From Lewinellaceae bacterium (GTDB lineage: Bacteria > Bacteroidota > Bacteroidia > Chitinophagales > Saprospiraceae), in the NCBI GenBank assembly GCA_020636095.1, contig JACJYN010000006.1, forward strand, positions 522,454 to 586,453: a stretch of DNA of 64,000 bases, read 5' to 3'. The notes below the pieces were generated by a model. That model was not told where the DNA came from, ran no database searches, and saw only the letters and a list, made by a program, of their open reading frames with translations. A program made the position numbers and the translations under genes. Shown here piece by piece: positions 9,607 to 21,586 of the stretch (position 1 is its first letter; every line of letters begins with the position of its first letter).

Positions 9607-10728
9607 ATGAAAATCAACCATTTCATCATTTTTTTTCCGCAGCCGCCCTTACCGCCTGCGGCATCCAAAGCAAAAACCAAAACACTGGCCGGCAACCCCA
9701 ATACCGCATCGCCTACAACGTGCTGGCCAACCCGGAAGCCGACGACTACGAGATCTTCACCATGAACCCGGACGGCAGCGGCAAAAAGAACATCAGCAAC
9801 CGCCAGGGCCTGGAATGGACGTACTACGCCTACCGGGATAAAATCCTGTTCATATCGGACCGGGACACCTGCCGGCGCTGCTGTTATATCCTGTACGAGA
9901 TGGGCATAGACGGGGAAAACGTCCGCAAGGTATCCGATATCTGCCTGGCGGACAGCTGGATGAGCAGCCGGAAAAACGGGGCGGAGCTGATCGTCACCCC
10001 CCACCGCTCGGTGGATTCCGCTTTTTACATCATTAACCTTCAGGGGAAAGTACTGGACAAATGTAACTATTCAGCATGGGGCCTGAAATACGCCTGACGC
10101 AAAATTTTGTAGACTTTTTTCCGCTGGAACCCCTTCTCATTCCCCTTGGAAGGGGAAGGGCGGCTTACAAAATTTTGCTTGAGGGGTCAAATCACCACGA
10201 TGCTGAATAGTTACGGACAAATTATACACCGGCTTGCCCTACTCCGGCGACCCGTTGTTTGTCAACGGAGGGAAACAGGTAGTGTTTCGGGGCGGGCTGA
10301 CCAAATCCAAGCTGATAGATGGCTTCAATGAAGAACTCTACCTCATCAATATGGATGGAACGGGGCGGCGGCAGCTCACCCACTATCCCAAAGGCGACAC
10401 CACCGCCGGCCAGTTCGGCTACCACGCCGGCACCCCCGTCGAGCACCCCACCGAACACTTCATCAGCTACCAGAGCAAGCAGGCCGGCAAGTACAGCCTC
10501 TACGCCGTCAGCCTGGACGGGCAAAAGCACTGGAAACTAACGGACAACCCTCAAAATGAAGGTTGGCATTCTTGGAGCCCGGACGGCCGGTGGCTGGCCA
10601 TCGAGCTGTTCGACGACGAGCAGAGCCAGTTCCACATCGGGCTGATGGACTGGCGAACGAAGGAGGTGGCTATTCTGACGGATACGGCATATCAGTATCA
10701 GCAGGCGCCGGTGTTTGTGGGGTATTAA
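9607..10728 (+). pseudogene. TolB/PD40-type propeller lipoprotein gene disrupted by a MITE
   Basis: Two open segments (to 10062 and from 10223) join perfectly if the 152-bp MITE and one 8-bp target duplication are removed; the repaired reading runs KVLDK-LYTGLPYSGDPLF. The protein has PD40/WD40-like beta-propeller repeats typical of TolB-like proteins: EIFTMNPDGSGKKNISN, LYLINMDGTGRRQLTHYP and HSWSPDGRWLAIE. At the 5' end an ATG at 9607 reads MKINHFIIFF, but the lipobox (SAAALTACG) is in another frame. One extra T in the run of eight Ts at 9629-9636 would join them, so either this start is also damaged or the run is miscounted. It would be an exported lipoprotein if intact. No neighbouring tol/pal genes are present. 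Confidence 0.75.
10063..10214 (+). mobile_element. 152-bp MITE copy 1 with 8-bp target duplication
   Basis: The ends are GTAACTATTCAGCAT and its inverted complement ATGCTGAATAGTTAC. The flanks are GGACAAAT at 10055-10062 and GGACAAAT at 10215-10222, a direct 8-bp target duplication. It contains inner inverted segments (GCAAAATTTTGTAG and CTTACAAAATTTTGC) around an ACCCCTTCTCATTCCCCTT core and no ORF. It interrupts the PD40 gene. Confidence 0.9.
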
Positions 10729-10735
10729 GAGGCCA

Positions 10736-11753
10736 TCAGTCTTTCAACCCATATTGCCGCCTTTGGCTTGCGGTCAGCGGAGCGATCCTATCGCTATTCA
10801 TAAATTTTTCATCGATTATGTTCCAGATTCTGGCGGTATGGTCGAGGCTACCGGTAAGGATTTGTCTTTCATCAGGAGAAAAGGAAGCCGACCGGATAGT
10901 GGCGCTATGCCCTTCAAAGCGCTGTGCCAATTGCCACTTTCCATGGCTTATTGTAAATAACCGGGCCCAGGTATCAATACTGCCGGTAAGCAGAAGGGAG
11001 TCATTTTTTTGAAAAAACGATACTTCGGACCGGCTTTCCGTGAAGAAGAGACTGTATCTTTTTTCCAGTAGTGTCCCAAAGAATGAGATCGTTATCCCAA
11101 CCACCCGTAGCGATATATTTTTCATTATGGGAAACGGCGACGGAGACGATTTGCTGCTGGCCGTGGCCTTTCCATGGGCGAAGGAGTTTTCCATTCGTAT
11201 CCCAGATATATACATAGCCCTTCACATCTGCGGTTAATACCTTCGGGCTTTTGGGAAAAAAGGAAGCCACAAGGACCGGGTCTTTATGAGGGCCGAATTC
11301 TATCTCGCTTTGTTACTATTCAGCATGGGGTCTGAAATACGCCTGACGCAAAATTTTGTAGACTTTTTCCCGCTGGAACCCCTTCTCATTCCCCTTGGAA
11401 GGGGAAGGGCGGCTTACAAAATTTTGCTTGAGGGGTCAAATCACCACGATGCTGAATAGTTACCTCGCTTTTTCTTATCGTATCGTCCAGGATTTCATAC
11501 ATCCTGACTTTGTGCTCTCCATAATTTCGCAGGCCTACGGATAGAAATGATTTTTGATCAGGGGAAAGGATGAGTTTGGTAATAAACCATTGTATTTCTC
11601 CATGCCGGAGTCACAAGGTTCTTCTACCACTTTGATAACGGTAGTATCTTTCTGTTCATAGGCCAGGCCGATATTGCCGTTTTTATCACCATACGCCAAT
11701 AGCCCCTTTTCAGAGAGGATAAAAAAATCGGTGATCTCATTCGGCGTCTTCAC
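10736..11753 (-). pseudogene. WD40 repeat protein gene, frameshifted and MITE-disrupted
   Basis: The reverse strand carries WD40 repeats spread over several frames. Examples are VLTADVKGYVYIWDTNGKLL, IATGGWDNDLILWDTTGKKI, LLTGSIDTWARLFTISHGKW and ILTGSLDHTARIWNIIDEKF. A frame change occurs near 11040-11220, a second near 11550-11600, and the 152-bp MITE sits at 11312-11463. The upstream piece (near 11535-11753) still reads as a propeller blade (LLAYGDKNGNIGLAYEQ). Known WD40 propellers are protein-interaction scaffolds; no effector domain remains to hint at a role. The 5' end is not resolved: no clear start or signal peptide is seen, and sequence beyond 11753 is not recognisable before gcvP ends. 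Confidence 0.7.
11312..11463 (+). mobile_element. 152-bp MITE copy 2 with 8-bp target duplication
   Basis: Nearly identical to the copy at 10063-10214. It begins GTTACTATTCAGCAT (one end mismatch) and ends ATGCTGAATAGTTAC. The flanking duplication is CTCGCTTT at 11304-11311 and 11464-11471. It lies inside the WD40 pseudogene. Confidence 0.9.
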
Positions 11754-11831
11754 CAGGGCCGGGCAAGCTTCCTCCTTCTTTCAGCCGCCGAAGCTTCAGC
11801 GTAGGAGGCCCCCTTCCGACTTCCCCCTTCC

Positions 11832-14711
<2,880 letters not shown>

Positions 14712-14748
14712 TGTTGAGTTCCGTTTTATTTGGCCAGGTAATTTGCCT

Positions 14749-14781
14749 CAAATTTACGATAAAATATTGGGTGTTTAACAA
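14749..14781 (-). promoter_or_regulatory. Bacteroidota-type promoter for gcvP
   Basis: On the reverse strand a TTG (14779-14781) is followed 22 bases later by TAAATTTG (14749-14756), fitting the Bacteroidota -33 TTG / -7 TAnnTTTG consensus. The -7 box ends 38 bases before the gcvP start codon. Confidence 0.45.
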
Positions 14782-14911
14782 TGACAATGGTCATGTTGTT
14801 GAGGGAGAATCGTCAAAAGCAGGAGGGTGGAGTAATGGGAATGTAAAAATCGTTGGAGGTAGGCGTTTTTAAGGGCCCGGTGAAGAATAACTTCCCCATT
14901 TGATGCAGCTC

Positions 14912-14963
14912 CCTGCCTGCCTGCGGCACAGCAGGCGGGCTCGCCAGCTCGCTGGCAGGCAGG
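14912..14963. repeat. GC-rich palindrome between gcvP and the LuxR-type gene
   Basis: The outer arms are CCTGCCTGCC (14912-14921) and GGCAGGCAGG (14954-14963). An inner palindrome GCCAGCTCGCTGGC lies at 14943-14956. Similar CCTGCC...CAGCAGGCGGG phrases occur near 8936-8970 and 36868-36895, so this is a dispersed motif. Nothing else is recognised in the gap 14782-15085. Confidence 0.5.
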
Positions 14964-15085
14964 TTGCCTTTCACCAAAATGCCCATCTCAAAAAAGTAAA
15001 GAACTTAATTTACAGAGTACGTAGGTATTTTTTCAGATGTGAATAGTCGTTATCTTGGTATCGGGAAACGATCAAACATTGTTTT

Positions 15086-15868
15086 ATGTCCTCAGAAAAA
15101 GCGCTTTACTCGATCTGGAGCCAAAAGGGGAACACGCTGTTTTCCTCGCGGCCCGGGAGCTTGTCGACGGATATCGCCAGCCAGATGGCAGCCAACTTCC
15201 TGTGTGCGGGCCCGTCGTACTATTATGTTGTCGAATTGGGGCTTTACCGGTTCGTGTATGTCAGCCCGGGCATTACCGAGGTGCTGGGCGCCGACCCCGA
15301 AACACTTCAGATACGCGACATTGTGGAGCGAGTGCATCCGGACGACCTGCCTTTCTTTGCCCGGTGTGAAGAAATAATACTCCGCTTTTTTCTGGAGAAG
15401 ATTCCTTGGGAAAAAAGGACGCAGTACAAAACCTCCTATACCATGCGCCTGCGTCACGATGACGGCAATTATCGCCTTATCCTCCATCAGGCCGTTGCGA
15501 TCGAGCTGGACAGCTTCGGCCGCATGAGCCGGATACTGGGTGTGCATACCGACATCGGGCACCTTGTCTCCGGCGTCAAGCGCCGTTTGTCCTTAATCCA
15601 CCTGGGAGGCGGGCCGTCCTACCTGAATATCGACGTGGACCAGGCGGAGGACCCGTTCCGCCCCCAGGCTTTCCGGCACGGTTTCTCCATGCGCGAGCTG
15701 CAGGTCATCCGCCTGTTTGCCGAGGGGCACACTGCCGATGAGGTGGCGGCCCTGCTGCACCTGTCGGCGGGCACGGTGCGCACCCACCGCCGGAACGTGC
15801 TGCAGAAGTCGGGCTGCGCCAATATGACGGCCCTGGTGGCGCTGTGCGTGCGGGAGGGGTGGGTGTGA
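15086..15868 (+). CDS. PAS domain-LuxR family transcriptional regulator
   Basis: A 260-residue regulator. Residues 40-160 form a PAS fold (YRFVYVSPGITEVLGADPET, then IVERVHPDDLPFF and a second-half strand ILGVHTDIGHLV). Residues 195-260 form a LuxR-type helix-turn-helix (FSMRELQVIRLFAEGHTADEV, then SAGTVRTHRRNVLQKSG). This PAS-plus-HTH layout is common in Bacteroidota and takes an intracellular signal rather than phosphate, since no receiver domain is present. The ligand and target genes are unknown. It stands alone: 374 bp from divergent gcvP and 367 bp before the next gene. The ATG at 15086 is the only start that includes the full PAS domain with little extension. Confidence 0.85.
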   Translation: MSSEKALYSIWSQKGNTLFSSRPGSLSTDIASQMAANFLCAGPSYYYVVELGLYRFVYVSPGITEVLGADPETLQIRDIVERVHPDDLPFFARCEEIILRFFLEKIPWEKRTQYKTSYTMRLRHDDGNYRLILHQAVAIELDSFGRMSRILGVHTDIGHLVSGVKRRLSLIHLGGGPSYLNIDVDQAEDPFRPQAFRHGFSMRELQVIRLFAEGHTADEVAALLHLSAGTVRTHRRNVLQKSGCANMTALVALCVREGWV

Positions 15869-16235
15869 GATGTAAAATACGCCAAAAAGCGTATTGACGG
15901 CCGGGCGGAATGTTGATAATTTAGCAGATATATTCACCCCCTATGAAGTATATCCCAACAACTTTTTTCCAGTAGGCTGGTTCCTTCCAGCCTGTGCCAC
16001 CCCGACTTTTTTTTGACGTATTTATTTACTCGGCTACCACTGCTTTCCGGCTTGGAAGGGTTATTGCGCTATGGCTAAACTCTCCCGCTTTTTCAGAAAA
16101 GCGGGATGCCTCGTTTTATCAAAAAAATGACTGTTTCCACCTCCAAGAACGAAATTTGAGCACACGCTAAAGGAGAAATCCGCGCATAAATGCACAAAAT
16201 CTATTTCCGTTTCATTTAACTCAAATACTTTAATC
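15869..16235. other. Intergenic region with a hairpin
   Basis: No gene is recognised. A 9-bp stem CCCGCTTTT / AAAAGCGGG with a TCAG loop lies at 16084-16105; it lacks a following T-run, so it is an uncertain terminator. Around 16148-16173 the phrase AATTTGAGCACACGCTAAA resembles AATTTGAACACACGCTAAAC at 34399-34418, next to the 164-bp repeat. Confidence 0.4.
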
Positions 16236-16556
16236 ATGAAAGTGAAGATTAAGAATGCCATCGAACTTGCGCTAATAGAAGTTAATGATCGCTTGGCTCA
16301 TTTTGCTCAAGCTGGCGAGAACCTGAGGCAGGATACTAAATTCCGAAATTTACAAAGCCAGCTGGAAGGTCTTATGAAAGCTTACGCAGAAAAACATGAT
16401 AACGGTACCATCATTGTCCGTGGAAGCGACGAAGAAGAGATTTTAAGGTGGAAGCGACACATTGAATCTTCCCCCGACACTAAGAATTTTACCAGGGTAT
16501 ATGAATTGCTCATCGGATCCATAAATACCATACTGAGCCGCAAAGAAGCACGGTAA
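16236..16556 (+). CDS. Small helical protein of unknown function
   Basis: A 106-residue, charged, probably all-helical protein (MKVKIKNAIELALIEVNDRL...). It has no signal peptide, transmembrane helix or cysteine. I recognise no family. The composition (Glu/Lys/Arg-rich, with EEEILRWKRHIESS) and the compact size look like a genuine soluble protein, and the upstream 360 bp lack competing frames. It is followed by the large secreted protein gene on the same strand, 94 bp downstream, so co-transcription is possible. Confidence 0.5.
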   Translation: MKVKIKNAIELALIEVNDRLAHFAQAGENLRQDTKFRNLQSQLEGLMKAYAEKHDNGTIIVRGSDEEEILRWKRHIESSPDTKNFTRVYELLIGSINTILSRKEAR

Positions 16557-16650
16557 TGAAAAGTCGAGGTGTAAAGCTTTATTGACCAAGGAAGAAGCTT
16601 CTGTACGATTTCAACATCTATTTAGCCAATCAAATCCAACCTATTATTTT

Positions 16651-19600
16651 ATGCAAATGGCCAGACTATCTGCGTTGTCCTTTTTGCTGTGCGTGGCTGT
16701 GGCTACGCCGGCCCAGAACCTTCTCGAAGATGGCCAGCGATTGCTTGACGCGCTGAAAAACCTTCGGGATACCTCCCTTTCTTCAGAGGAATGCCATTCT
16801 GCGGTTTTGGATATTCTACAAACCCTGTCTGTGTATGATGATCCTCTCCTGGTTTCTGATCCAGAAGCAAAACTGCAACCGGATCGCTTGCTCGAAAACG
16901 TGCAGGCTAACCTTTTTCTTAGGGACTTGCTGCCGATAAATCCCCTGCGGTTGGCCCAACCCCAGGACCTGGAGGACAACTTGAGTACATCCGGGCGGAA
17001 ACAGATCGCAAACTTTATGTACGGCGGGGCGCCCGTTTCGCCGACGGATTACCTCTCGGTGGAGCAGGCGCTACAGGACAGCCGCCTGCCCCCGCTTCAG
17101 AACCAGGAGGCCTTGCAGGCGGCGGCCGGGAATGCGCGGGCGGCGCAACCGGTGAGCGCCCTGACGGCGGAAGCGCTGACGAAGGGGCTGTTCGAATTCG
17201 TGCTGGAACGGGCCCAGCAGGAAGTGGCCGTGCATTTCATCGAAAATTTGCTGGACAACAAGAAGGCCCCGCAGATCGATGCCTTGTTTCCGAATGTCGC
17301 CGAGCGGTATTTCAATCCGAAGATCAACTATTCCCAGGTTGTTGATGAAGGTGTTGCGCATAATGGCCATCGCGAGCAGTATCTCAATCCCAAGATCAGC
17401 TACTCCCAGTCCTTCCTGGAGGGGTTGCGGGAAGCCTTTTTCCTCGACTTGAAAAACCTGGGCCACACCTTGCCGACAGTTCTCTTTCAGGACGATTACT
17501 TCGCCCCGCTCCGGAACGATCCGGTTTTTTACAGCGTGCTGGCCACCTACTCCCTGTTCGGGAAATCCAACCAGGGGAGGCCGCTCTGGGAATCGGCGCC
17601 GCTCGTCCACCGCGAAATGTTCGACCGGCGGCAGGCGGCTGATAAGAAACTGAATGGCCTACTGGCTGATTTGAATACAGATACAGTCGGATACAAGGAA
17701 GTGCGCGTCGCTGCCCGAACCTATGTGGAGCAATTGCAATATGTATCCGATAAAATACTGGATGTTCAAAAATCCTGTAGAGAGCGTAGCGATATTCTTT
17801 TAGAAAAGGACACTACAGGACAGTTGTCTTACCAACTGGCATTACCTCACAATCCCCTTTATGATTACCGGGTACTTATCGGCAATGTTGATTCATCTTC
17901 TGTTTTTACCTTTGACCTGCTACCGGAGCTCCTGCAGGGAAATTTGGACACCAACACCCTGCGCGAGCACAACACCCTGAAATATTATGACCTTTTTTCC
18001 AAGACTTCCAGCCGGGAAATGCGTATTGCTGGCCTGGAACTTGCCCGCCGGGCTGTGAATGGTAGTTGGTACAACAACCTTTCCCAGGCCGGTATCCTCC
18101 GGCGCTGGCTGTCTGATCTCGCTGCCTTCGACCGCAAAGCTTACCATTTGGAAATGTCAACTGACGAGGCCAATCTCGCCAAACGATTGGAAGATATCGA
18201 AAGCCAATGGGAGAGCCTGCAGCAGGTCATTGCCGAAACATCCTCGTATTGGGCAAAGGAAAACGATGCTGTGGACCTGCGGCCGTTTATCCAGTTGGAT
18301 GCGATCGCTAGAAGGGAAATTGGTGGTATCCTGGACACGCTGGATAAGGTTCAGGAACGCGAGCAAGAACTACAAGGGCTGGAGAAACGCCTGTCCCTTC
18401 TCGAACAACGCCTGGCAGGGGAAAAAAAGGACGCTCTTTCCCGCAGCCCGTTCCAGAAGTACCTTCGGGAAAAGACACCCGTCGGGCCCTTCGAAAAACT
18501 AACCGCAGAAATCGACTCCCTGGAAGCCCGGTCCGACCGCCTCAAGGTGGCGCTGCACCGGCTCGACAGCCTCCACGCTCCCGGTGAACAAAAAGCCCTA
18601 AACAGCACCGTGCCCATGCTGCAGGCCACCGAGCTGCTGTCTAACCTGTTTTACGTGCTGCAGGATTCCGACGGCCGGGGGCTGATCCGCCCGGATACTT
18701 TTGAAACGATGCTGTTCGATCCCCGCCTGCGGACGGCCTGCCTGGGGCTGATGCAGCAGCGGCTCGGCCGGATCAGCGGCGTGGGGCAGCTTTCGCCGGA
18801 TGCCCTCGCCGGGCTGGCCCAGCTCATGTTGAACGACTTTGCCGCCCTCCCCCGGCCCGCCGCCATCACCCTTGCGGGCGATGAACCGGATGCCGTGCCG
18901 CAACCGGATTCGATCCAACTGTTCCAAGCCGTCTCCACCGGCCTGCGGGCCCTCAACCGGGTGCTGGAGTTTAAGCTCTTCATTGCTCCGGATGACCCGA
19001 AAAAACCGGGGGGGGCACAAAAACTCGTGTCCCTGAAAGATAAACACCCGAGCCTGCAGTACGTGCCGGAAATATCGGAACATTGCATGGACCTGCTGTA
19101 CTACCTGGAAGCAGGGCAGCACCGCCCGGCGGTCAGCGCCATGGTCCGCCTGCTTGCTTCGATGGGCAAGCAACTGGGGCCCCCGGAAGAGGAAGGCGGG
19201 CAAAAACGCTGGCCCAAAAAACAAGGATTGGCACCGGGCAACAATCTGTCTGTGTCTGTCGAGAGTCGGGGCAATACCCTGGTAGGGGCGGCGGAACAAA
19301 AAACGGAAAATTCCCTTGCCCCGCTCCCCGGAAGCGGGGGAAAGAATCCCAAAGAGCCGCCAAACAGCCGGGCAGACATCCCCCTCGCCCGCTTCCTGGC
19401 CAACTACGGCGATTTCATTGCCGGGCTGGTGGACGCCAGGAACAAGGAAGAGATTCAGTATCTGATGCGCAGCCTGGCGGAGGACCCCGGCAGTTCGCGG
19501 ACCAAGCGCACCCACGCCCTGTCGGTGAGCTTCAATACCTACCTGGGCGTATCGGCTGGCAATGAGTGGTTGGCCCGCCGGCAGGGCGATACGACCCTGC

Positions 19601-19971
19601 GTTCCAGCTACTTTGCCGTGGCGCCGTACCTTCCCGTCGGCTTTTCCTTAAGCTGGCTGATGTTCAAAAACAAAAACCGCCCCCAGTCGTTCAGCCTCCA
19701 CCTGATCGGCGTCGACCTGGGCGCCATGCTCACCTACCGCCTGGAGGAAGAGGAGGCACTCGGCGACTTCAAGCTGTCGGCCAAAAATATGGTCAAGCCA
19801 GGCGCCCAGCTACAGTGGAACATACAGAAAACGCCCTGCTTCGTGGGCGTGGGTTGGCAAACCGGCGCCCAGTTCCGGGAGGAAAACGGGGAGGAGTTCG
19901 CCCTGCGGTCGAACCGCTTGTTCCTCTCCGTGGGGCTGGACGCGCCGGTCCGGACGTTGTTCGCGAAATGA
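16651..19971 (+). CDS. Large secreted protein of unknown function with predicted beta-barrel end
   Basis: About 1106 residues from the chosen ATG, which starts directly at a signal peptide (ARLSALSFLLCVAVATPAQ). The body is mostly helical, with coiled-coil-like stretches around residues 520-640 (EREQELQGLEKRLSLLEQRL). A short internal duplication is visible near residues 215-250: ERYFNPKINYSQ then EQYLNPKISYSQ. The last 150 residues alternate hydrophobic and polar residues with aromatic ends (SFNTYLGVSAGNEW, YFAVAPYLPVGFSLSWLMF), suggesting outer-membrane strands. No known family is recognised and no T9SS tail is present. Its stop codon overlaps the start of the following damaged gene (ATGA at 19968-19971), so the two were probably one operon. 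Confidence 0.7.
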   Translation: MQMARLSALSFLLCVAVATPAQNLLEDGQRLLDALKNLRDTSLSSEECHSAVLDILQTLSVYDDPLLVSDPEAKLQPDRLLENVQANLFLRDLLPINPLRLAQPQDLEDNLSTSGRKQIANFMYGGAPVSPTDYLSVEQALQDSRLPPLQNQEALQAAAGNARAAQPVSALTAEALTKGLFEFVLERAQQEVAVHFIENLLDNKKAPQIDALFPNVAERYFNPKINYSQVVDEGVAHNGHREQYLNPKISYSQSFLEGLREAFFLDLKNLGHTLPTVLFQDDYFAPLRNDPVFYSVLATYSLFGKSNQGRPLWESAPLVHREMFDRRQAADKKLNGLLADLNTDTVGYKEVRVAARTYVEQLQYVSDKILDVQKSCRERSDILLEKDTTGQLSYQLALPHNPLYDYRVLIGNVDSSSVFTFDLLPELLQGNLDTNTLREHNTLKYYDLFSKTSSREMRIAGLELARRAVNGSWYNNLSQAGILRRWLSDLAAFDRKAYHLEMSTDEANLAKRLEDIESQWESLQQVIAETSSYWAKENDAVDLRPFIQLDAIARREIGGILDTLDKVQEREQELQGLEKRLSLLEQRLAGEKKDALSRSPFQKYLREKTPVGPFEKLTAEIDSLEARSDRLKVALHRLDSLHAPGEQKALNSTVPMLQATELLSNLFYVLQDSDGRGLIRPDTFETMLFDPRLRTACLGLMQQRLGRISGVGQLSPDALAGLAQLMLNDFAALPRPAAITLAGDEPDAVPQPDSIQLFQAVSTGLRALNRVLEFKLFIAPDDPKKPGGAQKLVSLKDKHPSLQYVPEISEHCMDLLYYLEAGQHRPAVSAMVRLLASMGKQLGPPEEEGGQKRWPKKQGLAPGNNLSVSVESRGNTLVGAAEQKTENSLAPLPGSGGKNPKEPPNSRADIPLARFLANYGDFIAGLVDARNKEEIQYLMRSLAEDPGSSRTKRTHALSVSFNTYLGVSAGNEWLARRQGDTTLRSSYFAVAPYLPVGFSLSWLMFKNKNRPQSFSLHLIGVDLGAMLTYRLEEEEALGDFKLSAKNMVKPGAQLQWNIQKTPCFVGVGWQTGAQFREENGEEFALRSNRLFLSVGLDAPVRTLFAK

Positions 19972-20679
19972 GGGGGGGAGGCGCACTACCCCAACACTCC
20001 GGCTTTTCCGGGTACGCTCACTTGGTGGGAAAAGCCTCAGAGTATGTTTGGAGGCCAATTTTCTTTACCTTCGCGCTCTTTTGCCTGGGCTTCAGCCTGA
20101 CAGCTCAGAATTTTGAAGAATTTTCCGAACTGTCCAATTCTCCGGTGTATAAGTCCAACTTTACCTCCGTTGCCACCGAGGAGGGGCTGATCTACGGCAT
20201 CAATGACGCCACCGTCAACACCATGGTGTTTTACAAGATCAACCGGGAGGGGCAGATCACTGCTACCATCAGCCTGGATTCCACTTGTTGTGGTTATTAC
20301 GGCGGCCTCTTCGTCAGCGAGGGGCGCTATTTTTTTGATCGTCGACGGCATTGATGCCCTGGTAAATCCTACCCTCCGCATCTTTCGCGTAGATACGGAG
20401 TCCGGCGGAATGGTCAGCAGTACGGAGCTGCCCGGCGCCCTCGCCCCGGCCCCCGCTTTTCATCCCAACCCCACAACAGGGCCTCTTCGCCTGAACGCTC
20501 CGCCGGCGCGCCCGCTGAGGGTGCAGGTGTACGGCCTGAGCGGCCGCCTGCACGGGGCCTACCGGGTGGACGACGGAGCCCTGAGCCTGGAGCCCCTGCC
20601 GGCCGGCGCCTACATCCTGCAGCTGGCCGATTGGGAGAGCGGGGAGCTTATCGGAGTGCAAAGGGTGGTGAAGCGGTAG
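19968..20679 (+). pseudogene. T9SS-exported protein gene with a frameshift
   Basis: The first frame holds a hydrophobic export stretch (FFTFALFCLGFSLTAQ) and propeller-like sequence ending at GLFVSEGRYFF, then hits a stop at 20352. The second frame continues without a gap from the T-run at about 20331-20337 (FLIVDGIDALVNPTLRIFRV). It ends in a T9SS C-terminal sorting domain (AFHPNPTTGPLRL ... YGLSGRLHGAYRV ... GAYILQLADWESGE). The gene would encode a roughly 235-residue T9SS cargo if the frames joined. The start is uncertain: ATG 19968 overlaps the preceding stop, but the signal sequence lies about 25 codons in. It also contains the phrase AGAGTATGTTTGGAGGCC (20039-20056) that ends a repeat family elsewhere, so its 5' end may be rearranged. 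Confidence 0.6.
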
Positions 20680-20830
20680 GCTGAAGCGGGGCTCCTGCGT
20701 CGAATCGGGGCAATCCGGAGGTTAGGAGACACTTGCAACAGTCCTGAATGTTCAAGCGTTTTGCTGGCGAGTGGTATTCCACTTTTGATAAAGCCGCCGT
20801 AATTTTATGCCCAAAATCTTCGACACATAA

Positions 20831-21586
20831 ATGTCAAAAAAGCCTGTTTATTCCGCCCTTTTAATCGATGATGAGGAGGATTGCCTGGACCTGCTTCGCT
20901 GGCATCTGGAAACGTACTGCCCGGATATCAAAGTCGTTGCCACCTGTAATACCGCCGAAGATGGGCTGAAATCCATTCAACAACTCCACCCTGACCTGGT
21001 TTTCCTCGACATTGAAATGCCCTATCTTAACGGCCTGGATCTGCTGCAACGGGTTCCGCAGATCGATTTTGAAGTGGTTTTTACTACCGCCTACGGGGAG
21101 TATGCCCTCAAGGCTCTAAAAATGAGTGCATTAGATTATCTGTTGAAGCCTATTGTGAAGGATGAACTCATCGGCGCCGTTGAAAAATTCAAGCAACGGA
21201 TGGCAAACAAGGGCAGTTCCCAGCAGGTGTCCCTGCAAATGTTGCTGCAACACCTGACGCCACTTGTTCAAAAGAAGATTGCAGTGCCCACCCATGAATC
21301 GATCCTGTTCCTGGAAATTGAAAACATCATTTACATCCGGTCAGAAAGCAATTATTCGCACATACACCTGAAAAACGGCCGCACGATCCTGGCCTCCAAA
21401 ACGCTGCTCCACTTCGAAGGCTTACTGAGCGAATTTCGCTTTGTCCGAATCCATGCCTCCTACCTGGTCAACCTGGCGGAAATTACGGAATATAAAAAAA
21501 CGGATGGCGGATGGGTGGTCATGTCCGACGGACGGGAAGTTAAGATCTCCCGAAGCCGGAAAGACGATCTGATGAAATGGCTATGA
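20831..21586 (+). CDS. LytTR-family response regulator
   Basis: A 251-residue two-domain regulator. The receiver domain (1-125) has the acidic pair in LIDDEED, phospho-acceptor Asp60 in LVFLDIEMP, and the conserved Thr (FTTAYG) and Lys (LLKPI). The LytTR DNA-binding domain occupies about 150-251 (ENIIYIRSESNYSHIHLKNG, FVRIHASYLVNLAEI). It overlaps the next gene by 10 bp, the strongest sign of a dedicated pair with the propeller-sensor kinase. It presumably binds direct repeats upstream of its targets; none can be named from this sequence. Confidence 0.93.
   Translation: MSKKPVYSALLIDDEEDCLDLLRWHLETYCPDIKVVATCNTAEDGLKSIQQLHPDLVFLDIEMPYLNGLDLLQRVPQIDFEVVFTTAYGEYALKALKMSALDYLLKPIVKDELIGAVEKFKQRMANKGSSQQVSLQMLLQHLTPLVQKKIAVPTHESILFLEIENIIYIRSESNYSHIHLKNGRTILASKTLLHFEGLLSEFRFVRIHASYLVNLAEITEYKKTDGGWVVMSDGREVKISRSRKDDLMKWL

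Noticed and set aside
14712..14830. A glycine riboswitch upstream of gcvP.
   Set aside because: No aptamer core or tandem arrangement could be recognised in the short leader; only a TAnnTTTG promoter is supported.
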